7,648 nucleotides of DNA from Pseudomonadota bacterium (GTDB lineage: Bacteria; Pseudomonadota; Gammaproteobacteria; Burkholderiales; Rhodocyclaceae). Numbering within the stretch: the first letter of the stretch is position 1; each line of letters opens with the position of its first letter. The translations under genes were made by a program, and so were the position numbers. Location: the NCBI GenBank assembly GCA_009778425.1, contig WRJU01000161.1, positions 1 to 7,648 on the forward strand. The letters are read 5' to 3'. This document shows, piece by piece, positions 1 through 4,433 of this stretch. The notes below the pieces were generated by a model that was not told the DNA's origin, searched no databases, and saw only the letters and a program-made list of their open reading frames with translations.

Positions 1-2
1 TG

Positions 3-926
3 CACTACACGGCAGAAGACATAGCCAACATCGCAGCCCTCCGGCACTGGCTTGAGTCGAGGAAATTCACACAGTCTGCGCTCGCAAAGTTGGCGCGCAT
101 CAGCGCATCAGGCCTTAATCAAATTCTGTCCGGCACTTATGCCGCATCGCCATCGAAGCCGCTCGCGGCGCTGGCCTCAGCCATGCGCCATGCAGATGAG
201 CAGACCACGCAGAAAGGAGCGAACGCTGTCGTTGAAACAAGCGTTTTTCGTGTCGCTCTCTTAGCATGCAATATGGCGCGACGCTATCGCAACTTTGCCG
301 TGCTCACAGGCTATGTCGGAACCGGCAAAACATTTGCCCTCAAACGCTACGCAGAGGAACACCCTAACACCATCATCATTGATGGCAGCCCATGTATGTC
401 CCATCGGAGCCTGATCAAGCAGCTTTCGCGGCTTGTGGCAGGAGTCGAGAAGGGTAGCGTTGCAGACGCCTTCGATATTGTCGTCGCAACGCTTAAGGAT
501 ACAGACTCCCTCATCATCATCGATGAAGCGGAAACGCTCAAACCGAGCCAATTACACTCAATTCGCCGCATCCGGGATACCGCCAACATCGGCATCGTGC
601 TTGCAGGTACGGAGCACCTATCCGGACTGATACGCCCAGCGCACGGTCAGTTCGATCAAATCCGCAGCCGCGTCGGGTTCTGGCCGGAGACCATTAAACA
701 CATCACTGAGGCCGATGCTGCCGCGCTCACCCAGGCAGCCTTCGGCACAGAGGAAGTCTCCGAAGAAGTCATCGCGCGCCTCTTCGCCTACTGCAAGGGG
801 TCGGCTCGAATGCTCACGGAAGGGCTGATCGCGGCGCTCAAAGAGTTCCGCAACGGTAGGCCGCTCGACGTAAAGCTGGTCGATGCCGTTGCCAAACAAG
901 CTCTGTGTCTGCAATCGCTGGCGTGA
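3..926 (+). CDS. Mu B-like DNA transposition ATPase, 5' end outside window
   Basis: AAA+ ATPase of the MuB family. In Mu it binds target DNA as ATP filaments, delivers target to the MuA transpososome and gives target immunity. The frame is open to the left edge, so the start lies upstream; the 307 visible residues approach the roughly 312 of Mu B, so only a few codons are missing. The TTG at 90 is an internal Leu codon and not the start, because it would cut through the N-terminal helix-turn-helix (visible residues about 22-45, FTQSALAKLARISASGLNQI). Walker A GYVGTGKT is at 309-332 (residues 103-110) and a Walker B LIIIDEAE near 509-532. A LAGTEHL stretch fits sensor 1, and GSARMLTEGL near the C-terminus fits a sensor-2 helix. 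It is followed after 8 bases by the next gene. The MuA transposase gene should lie just upstream. Assignment is firm at family level. Confidence 0.93.
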   Translation, partial: HYTAEDIANIAALRHWLESRKFTQSALAKLARISASGLNQILSGTYAASPSKPLAALASAMRHADEQTTQKGANAVVETSVFRVALLACNMARRYRNFAVLTGYVGTGKTFALKRYAEEHPNTIIIDGSPCMSHRSLIKQLSRLVAGVEKGSVADAFDIVVATLKDTDSLIIIDEAETLKPSQLHSIRRIRDTANIGIVLAGTEHLSGLIRPAHGQFDQIRSRVGFWPETIKHITEADAAALTQAAFGTEEVSEEVIARLFAYCKGSARMLTEGLIAALKEFRNGRPLDVKLVDAVAKQALCLQSLA

Positions 927-934
927 GGAAAATA

Positions 935-1312
935 ATGAATAACGTCATTCCGCTTCCTCTCCCGGAACCTGCCGCGCCGCCCGCAAATGTCAGCGTGATG
1001 GACACCGTGTTCGTGACGCGCCTTAACGCTGCCAACGCGCTCGCCCGCAAGTTGCGCGGCTGGCGCATCGGCGTGGAAAGCATCGTTATCCCGGCAAGCC
1101 ATGAAAACGCGCAGCCCATGCTGTGGATCAGGCCAGACCCAGCGATCTCCATCAAGCCCTTGCTTGAAGCTACCGCGCAGCGCCGCCGCTGGCTTCCCCC
1201 GTTAGGCAGGATGCCGGATCGCATGGTTGCCGAACTGGATGGCTGCTTTTTGATGTGGGTGTTGCGTGACCGCCGCGCGCATCCGCGCATGCGGCTTGTG
1301 GGGAAAGCATGA
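935..1312 (+). CDS. Uncharacterised early phage protein, 125 aa
   Basis: No family recognised. The ATG at 935 is chosen because GAGGAA at 925-930 lies just before it; an in-frame GTG at 905 would add 10 residues that overlap the end of the MuB gene and has no comparable ribosome site. The protein begins with a Pro-rich stretch (PLPLPEPAAPP), then a compact basic domain containing LARKLRGWRIGVESIVIP and LWIRPDP, and ends rich in Arg. No signal peptide or membrane segment is seen. The stop overlaps the next gene as ATGA, which implies translational coupling. Its place directly after B matches the small semi-essential early genes of Mu-like phages, which vary widely and mostly lack known functions. 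Confidence 0.78.
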   Translation: MNNVIPLPLPEPAAPPANVSVMDTVFVTRLNAANALARKLRGWRIGVESIVIPASHENAQPMLWIRPDPAISIKPLLEATAQRRRWLPPLGRMPDRMVAELDGCFLMWVLRDRRAHPRMRLVGKA

Positions 1313-1782
1313 AAACGCGCTGTCCCTGCTGCGGGTCGATGCTCTCGCTCGATGCACTTGTTGTGCACGAGGAAGCGCGGGCGGCACTCGTTCAAGTCTT
1401 CAAGGTTTCAGGCGAGCTTGGTAGCGCGGCTTGCCGATACCTTGGGCTTTTCCGCCCCGCGCAACGGGAACTGACGCTGGACCGCGTGGCGCGGATTCTT
1501 GGAGAGATCGCCTCCGGGATCGAGGCCGGGTCAATCGCGCGTCACGGAAAAACCTATTCCGCGCCGTCCGAGGCTTGGATATGGGCAATGCGCCAAGCGG
1601 TGGATGCCCGCGACGCGGGGCGGCTCAAGACGCCGCTGAAAAGCCACGGCTGGCTCTATGAGGCCATCACGGGCTGGTCAGGGTTTACCGCGCCAGCGGG
1701 GGGCGGGCCGACGACGCCCCGCGCGGCCTCGCAAACCATGCAGGCGCTGGCTGCCCTGGAGGGGAGGATTCATGGCTCCTGA
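1309..1782 (+). CDS. Early phage protein with CPCCG zinc-ribbon-like start, 157 aa
   Basis: The protein starts MKTRCPCCGSML. The C-x-C-C cluster looks like half a zinc-binding knuckle, but I see no matching second Cys pair, so metal binding is only possible. The middle (YLGLFRPAQRELTLDRVARI) and the end (LKSHGWLYEAITGW) look like a conserved small protein of betaproteobacterial prophages that I have seen only as hypothetical; a link to replication is a guess from position. The start ATG at 1309 forms an ATGA overlap with the stop of the gene before, and GGGGA just upstream can act as ribosome site. The end overlaps the next gene by 11 bases. Confidence 0.8.
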   Translation: MKTRCPCCGSMLSLDALVVHEEARAALVQVFKVSGELGSAACRYLGLFRPAQRELTLDRVARILGEIASGIEAGSIARHGKTYSAPSEAWIWAMRQAVDARDAGRLKTPLKSHGWLYEAITGWSGFTAPAGGGPTTPRAASQTMQALAALEGRIHGS

Positions 1783-2218
1783 CTGGCTCCGGCGTGAAGT
1801 GATGCGGGGCTTGCAAGCCCTCATCGCCCTACGCATCCCCGGCGCACCGGCGGCGGACGCAGTGGCACTCGCGGCGGACGTGTGGATGGCAGTGATCGAA
1901 AAGCGCATGGGCGGTGCAGATGAAACGTCCGGCACACAGCGCGTCCGCCGCGCATTCCTCGCGCTCTGCGAACGCTCCCGCAAATGGCCGACGCCCGCTG
2001 AATTTTTCGACGCGCTGCCAGACGCGAGCCACTTTGCCGCAAAGCGGATCTCCGCGCCCGCGCTGACAGAAGAAGAGCGTGAAGCCAACCGGAAGCGCGT
2101 CAGGAAAATGATTAACGACTTTTTCAACTCCCATCGGATGCCCGGTAAACCGCGCAACACAGAGCCGGGAAGGGACGATGGGTGCCTTCAAGGGGGTATG
2201 TCATGCATGAAACGCTAA
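1772..2218 (+). CDS. Uncharacterised early phage protein, 148 aa
   Basis: The start is the ATG at 1772, preceded by a very strong ribosome site (GGAGGGGAGGA, about 1758-1768). The open frame extends 38 codons further upstream, but that part lies inside the preceding gene, is Arg/Pro-rich and looks like a shadow. The protein is helical, with PGAPAADAVALAADVW in the first half, then KWPTPAEFFDALP, and a charged helix EEEREANRKRVRKMINDFF near the C-terminus. The WPTP..F motif recalls small helicase-loader or primosome-like phage proteins, but the likeness is weak and no function is assigned. It overlaps the next gene by 16 bases, which supports one operon. Confidence 0.78.
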   Translation: MAPDWLRREVMRGLQALIALRIPGAPAADAVALAADVWMAVIEKRMGGADETSGTQRVRRAFLALCERSRKWPTPAEFFDALPDASHFAAKRISAPALTEEEREANRKRVRKMINDFFNSHRMPGKPRNTEPGRDDGCLQGGMSCMKR

Positions 2219-2694
2219 CTTTGCGCGGGCAAATCACGGCGCTGGCCGCTGACCTGATCCCCCGGACGGGCGGCTCGGCGCGATGGGGGGATATTGGCAC
2301 CCACCCCGTCCGGCATGCCCCGACACAGGATCGCATCCTTTGCCGGATGGCGGCGGCGCGCGCATACAGCATCCACGAAATCGCAGACGCCTTGCCCAAC
2401 ATGAGCTTTGAGGCCATCCGAAGTGCCCTGGCCGCGCTGGCGCGGCCTGCTGACTTGCCGCAAATCGACTGCGGCAGCAAGAGTTTCTCGCGGCAAAGGT
2501 GGAGGAAGCAAGCAAGCAATGCGTCCGCCCCATGCTGCTCTACACCCGCACCCCATAGGAGAGTCACCAATGGCAAAAGCCAAAAAAACCGCCGTCCCAC
2601 ACGCTTGCCAGAGCAAGGAAGAGGCAATGGACGCCATCCGCGCCCTGGGCGATGCCCAACGCGAGCTTGTGCGGCTGGAGACGGCAATCAATGA
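2203..2694 (+). CDS. Small helix-turn-helix early protein; 3' part doubtful, possible frameshift
   Basis: The ATG at 2203 follows AGGGGGT (2191-2197). Residues about 46-80 contain a plausible winged-helix or helix-turn-helix unit (YSIHEIADALPNMSFEAIRS, then ALAALAR), so DNA binding is likely; the target is unknown. The uninterrupted frame runs to 2694, but its last third lies inside gam and reads as Arg/Pro/Cys-rich low-quality sequence. The frame one base back is open from 2454 to a TAG at 2556-2558, reads as ordinary protein (LRQQEFLAAKVEEASKQ) and stops right at the ribosome site of gam. I think the real C-terminus is that one, reached by a one-base deletion, a sequencing error or a -1 shift between about 2454 and 2500. 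The coordinates give the unbroken frame; 2203-2558 is the probable original extent. Confidence 0.6.
   Translation: MHETLTLRGQITALAADLIPRTGGSARWGDIGTHPVRHAPTQDRILCRMAAARAYSIHEIADALPNMSFEAIRSALAALARPADLPQIDCGSKSFSRQRWRKQASNASAPCCSTPAPHRRVTNGKSQKNRRPTRLPEQGRGNGRHPRPGRCPTRACAAGDGNQ
2454..2558 (+). pseudogene. Probable displaced C-terminal tail of the 2203 gene (-1 frame)
   Basis: This 34-codon stretch is in the frame one base back from the gene starting at 2203. It follows a TGA in its own frame at 2451-2453, has no clear start or ribosome site, and encodes an amphipathic, Glu/Lys-rich tail ending RPMLLYTRTP. Its TAG at 2556 overlaps the AGGAGAG that serves gam, the usual arrangement for adjacent genes in this operon. 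It is best read as the end of the upstream gene after loss of one base. No classic X-XXY-YYZ slippery site was found in the overlap, so a programmed shift is less likely than mutation or base-call error. Confidence 0.45.
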
Positions 2695-3088
2695 CCAGAT
2701 CGCTGTAATCACTGCCCGCGAAAAGGACAGGATCGACGCCCTGAAAGAGCGGGTCGAGACGCTCACCACCAGCGTCCATTGGTGGTGCGAAGCCAACCGC
2801 GCCACCCTCTGCGCCGGGGGCGGCAAGACCGCCAACCTTGTGACAGGGGAGGTCAGTTGGAGGCAGCGCCCGCCATCCGTCACCTTGCGCGCCGTCGACA
2901 AGGTCATCGACACCCTGAAGCGCCTCCGCCTGGGGCGCTTTATCAGAACCAAGGAAGAGGTCAATAAGGAAGCCATCCTGGCCGACCCCAAGGCCGTCGC
3001 CGGGGTCGCGGGCATCACGGTTGTCCAGGGGATCGAAGATTTCGCCATCACCCCCTTCGAGGTCGACATCCAACGGAGCGCGGCATGA
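2570..3088 (+). CDS. gam: Gam-like host-nuclease inhibitor protein
   Basis: Mu Gam family: a DNA-end-binding protein related to eukaryotic Ku that shields linear phage DNA from exonucleases such as RecBCD. At 172 aa it matches Mu Gam (about 174). A coiled-coil helix (about residues 25-70, ALGDAQRELVRLETAINDQI onward) is followed by GKTANLVTGEVSWRQRPPSV, a conserved signature of the family, then TLKRLRLGRFIRTKEEVNKE and a C-terminal GITVVQGIEDFAITPFE. The ATG at 2570 has AGGAGAG at 2557-2563. An upstream in-frame extension to 2408 exists but lies in the preceding gene and is rejected. The stop overlaps the next start as ATGA. Confidence 0.95.
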   Translation: MAKAKKTAVPHACQSKEEAMDAIRALGDAQRELVRLETAINDQIAVITAREKDRIDALKERVETLTTSVHWWCEANRATLCAGGGKTANLVTGEVSWRQRPPSVTLRAVDKVIDTLKRLRLGRFIRTKEEVNKEAILADPKAVAGVAGITVVQGIEDFAITPFEVDIQRSAA

Positions 3089-3597
3089 GCGACCTGCTCA
3101 AACACCAGCGCCAGTTGCTCGGCATCGCAAAGGGCTGGGCGCTGCAAAACCTGCCGGGGTGGACAGAAGACTGCCACCGCGACTTGCTTGCCCGTCACGG
3201 CGCGACGCATCTGTGGGAGGTGCCGCGCGACTCGCGGGGCGCGCAACTCCATGATGCGCGCTTCCCCGTGTCTGCCGTTAAGGGCCGCGTATCCGCCACG
3301 ACCATGAACGGCAGCCAGATCGAGGCAGCGCTCTCGGATTACGAAGCGCGCGGCTGGCCTCGCCGTAAAACCTTCCAGCGCGCGGGCACGGTCAGAGCCG
3401 TCCCGCCCCATATCTCCCATATCGTCCGCCTCTGGGGGAGATTGGGGCAGGCGGACAAAGTGCAGCGCGCCACACGCCCTGCCTTGTTAGCCTTCTGCGC
3501 CCGCCAGACCGGGCATGACGTGCACAACCTTGACGCCTTGACCACGAAGGAAGGCCAAGCCGTCACCGAAGCCCTTAAAAGCTGGCTCGCCCGCTGA
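3085..3597 (+). CDS. gemA: GemA/gp16-like regulatory protein (DUF1018)
   Basis: Member of the GemA (gp16, DUF1018) family; in Mu, GemA modulates host gene expression and DNA supercoiling and is made with Mor. Support: N-terminal LLKHQRQLLGIAKGWALQNL and RDLLARHG, then SATTMNGSQIEAALSDYEAR, and the diagnostic C-terminal half with IVRLWGRLGQADKVQ, LLAFCARQTGH and a final EALKSWLAR. About 20 residues (around EVPRDSRGAQLHDARFP) appear between the N-terminal helices and the SATTM motif, where I expect a shorter link. GGAG at 3075-3078 precedes the ATG at 3085. The stop is only three bases before the ATG of the Mor-like gene, as in Mu, where gemA and mor are coupled. Confidence 0.88.
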   Translation: MSDLLKHQRQLLGIAKGWALQNLPGWTEDCHRDLLARHGATHLWEVPRDSRGAQLHDARFPVSAVKGRVSATTMNGSQIEAALSDYEARGWPRRKTFQRAGTVRAVPPHISHIVRLWGRLGQADKVQRATRPALLAFCARQTGHDVHNLDALTTKEGQAVTEALKSWLAR

Positions 3598-3600
3598 TTG

Positions 3601-4026
3601 ATGAAAAACAAAACGCCCGCACCCAACCTGCCGATGGTCGACGAGAGTCTCCTGGAACTCTTGCCGCCTGTCCTGCGCGCGGTCGTGCGGGCGCTTGGCG
3701 TCAATCGGGCGCGGGAATGGCTGATAGAGCGCGGCGGCAGAAACGTCTGTGTACCTCTTGGGCGCTCCGGCGCTGTGGCGCAGGGGTTGAGCCGGGAGGA
3801 AGCCGAGCGGATGAGGCTCACGCTCGCAAACCATATGGATGAGAACGGGCGCGTGAGCTTTCCTAAAGCGGACAAGCTGATCAACCATTTTCGCGACTAG
3901 CAGATACGCAAGGAAAGAAGGAATGCCACCCTACCCGTGCTTGCCCGTCGTTATGGCCTCACTGTGCGGCATGTGCAGAACATCTGCCGAGAAGACGGAG
4001 GTAGTCAGCAATACGTACTTTTCTGA
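3601..4026 (+). pseudogene. Mor/C-family middle/late transcription activator interrupted by in-frame TAG
   Basis: Mor-type activators bind as dimers near middle or late promoters and recruit RNA polymerase. The first open part (3601-3897, 99 aa) has the dimerisation region with LLPPVLRAVVRALGV, the conserved GG..-V.VP strand (IERGGRNVCVPLG) and a helical tail ending INHFRD. A TAG at 3898-3900 stops it. The same frame continues for 41 codons to TGA at 4024-4026 and encodes the missing helix-turn-helix: ERRNATLPVLARRYGLTVRH, then VQNICRED. Total length with the TAG read as one residue is 141, close to Mu Mor (129) and C (140). TTG at 3598 could also start it; no good ribosome site is seen, so translation probably couples to the gene before, which ends at 3597. 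As written, the product lacks its DNA-binding domain. Confidence 0.85.
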
Positions 4027-4041
4027 CCGTACATCCCGGTC

Positions 4042-4070
4042 TTGAAGCGCACATATAAACAATCTATGCT
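4042..4070 (+). promoter_or_regulatory. Sigma70-type promoter of the RNA island
   Basis: TTGAAG (4042-4047) and TATGCT (4065-4070) are separated by exactly 17 bases; each matches the consensus at four of six positions, with an AT-rich spacer. Transcription would start near 4077 and run into the structured segment. It lies 15 bases past the end of the interrupted mor frame. A short inverted repeat GACCG (4025-4029) / CGGTC (4037-4041) abuts the -35 box and could be a regulator site. Inferred by eye only. Confidence 0.6.
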
Positions 4071-4076
4071 CACATA

Positions 4077-4178
4077 GTCGCTGAGAACAACGGCGATACG
4101 GGTGTGGAAACCCGGCGTGTAGCAGCGGACAGACAACCGCCAACGCATACCTGCGAACTGGCGGATTTTTTTGTCCGC
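4077..4178 (+). ncRNA. Candidate C4-like antisense RNA
   Basis: The predicted transcript from the promoter at 4042-4070 contains 4105-4124, which is nearly fully complementary to 4232-4251 downstream: TGGAAA with TTTCCA, CCGGC with GCCGG, and TGTAGCA with TGCTACA, with one mismatch and one G-U pair between blocks. It ends in a hairpin with a T-run, enclosed by an outer stem GCGGACA (4125-4131) / TGTCCGC (4172-4178). A short promoter-proximal RNA carrying sequences complementary to its own downstream transcript is the design of C4 RNA in P1/P7 and CI RNA in P4, where pairing blocks expression of downstream icd/ant or replication genes. The family call rests on layout and remembered likeness to ash/icd leaders, not on a model search. 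Ends are approximate. Confidence 0.5.
4137..4172 (+). terminator. Rho-independent terminator
   Basis: Stem CCGCCA (4137-4142) pairs with TGGCGG (4159-4164); inside it CGCA (4144-4147) pairs with TGCG (4152-4155) around a TACC loop. Seven T residues follow after one A (4166-4172). It can end both read-through from the early operon and the short RNA that starts near 4077. An outer stem (4125-4131 with 4172-4178) could form instead of, or around, the termination structure. Confidence 0.75.
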
Positions 4179-4207
4179 GCATGGCATCTCCCAATGGGTG
4201 GGCCGTG

Positions 4208-4229
4208 CGGTAGGGCTTCGCCCCTGCCG
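4208..4229 (+). other. Stable stem-loop with TTC loop
   Basis: CGGTA (4208-4212) pairs with TGCCG (4225-4229, one G-T pair) and GGGC (4213-4216) pairs with GCCC (4220-4223) around a TTC loop, leaving one bulged C at 4224. No T-run follows, so it is not a terminator. It lies directly before the target arm and is probably a structural part of the leader RNA. A further hairpin, CCGCCC (4263-4268) with GGGCGG (4284-4289), follows the target arm. Confidence 0.55.
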
Positions 4230-4255
4230 GTTGCTACATGCCGGTTTTCCACCCG
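4226..4255 (+). repeat. Downstream target arm complementary to 4098-4128
   Basis: This is the second arm of an imperfect inverted repeat with 4098-4128. Read as reverse complement it contains ACGGG, TGGAAA, CCGGC and TGTAGCA in the same order as the upstream arm, with a two-base gap and a few substitutions. The arms are about 100 bases apart with a terminator between them, so pairing could be within a read-through transcript or in trans by the short RNA. TTTCCACC within it (4246-4253) recurs at 4301-4308, giving a possible second target. Confidence 0.7.
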
Positions 4256-4376
4256 TGCGGTTCCGCCCACCACTCCATGTCAGGGGCGGGCAAAAATAAA
4301 TTTCCACCGAAATTAAAATGTCCGTATGAGCATGTCTATCCTCCCGTCCGTGCAACATCGATACCTAACCGCTCAC

Positions 4377-4398
4377 AGGCTGGAAACGTTTCCAGCCT
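4377..4398. promoter_or_regulatory. Perfect 22-bp palindrome with LacI-family-type core
   Basis: AGGCTGGAAAC (4377-4387) is followed directly by its exact reverse complement (4388-4398), with no mismatch and no spacer. The core TGGAAACGTTTCCA has the central CG and TG..AA / TT..CA arms typical of LacI-family operators such as PurR, Cra or catabolite-type sites. No T-run follows on either strand at useful distance, so an operator fits better than a terminator, though an RNA hairpin is possible. It lies 35 bases before the protease start. No LacI-type regulator gene is in the window. Confidence 0.55.
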
Positions 4399-4433
4399 AA
4401 ACGCCGCCGCCCGGATTGGCGAGTATTGCGTCC

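Larger units (their letters stand above)
4104..4316 (+). other. Open frame across the RNA island resembling ash/icd leader sequence; probably not a normal gene
   Basis: A GTG-started frame of 70 codons covers the structured island. Its second half (GGPCGRASPLPVATCRFSTR, then AVPPTT) is like sequence I associate with the N-terminal part of predicted ash or Icd-like prophage proteins, whose open frames usually run through the same leader. Here the frame ends at 4316 and no Icd-like body follows. The start lies inside the antisense arm with no clear ribosome site. Amino-acid likeness here probably reflects conserved RNA rather than a conserved protein. It is recorded because it links this island to ash/icd modules. 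Confidence 0.3.

Noticed and set aside
2215..3420. Long minus-strand open frame (401 codons) opposite the HTH, gam and gemA genes
   Set aside because: It lies antisense to three well-supported genes, is Arg/Ser/Ala-rich without recognisable motifs, and is explained by the GC-rich codon pattern of the other strand.
3898..3900. Genome-wide reassignment of TAG as a sense codon, as in some phages
   Set aside because: This is the only in-frame TAG in otherwise clear genes, and all confident genes end in TGA or TAA, which gives no positive evidence either way; a single C-to-T change is simpler.
4005..4358. Minus-strand open frame of 117 codons over the RNA island
   Set aside because: No ribosome site or domain; it covers the conserved hairpins and terminator, so the open frame follows from structured RNA sequence on the other strand.
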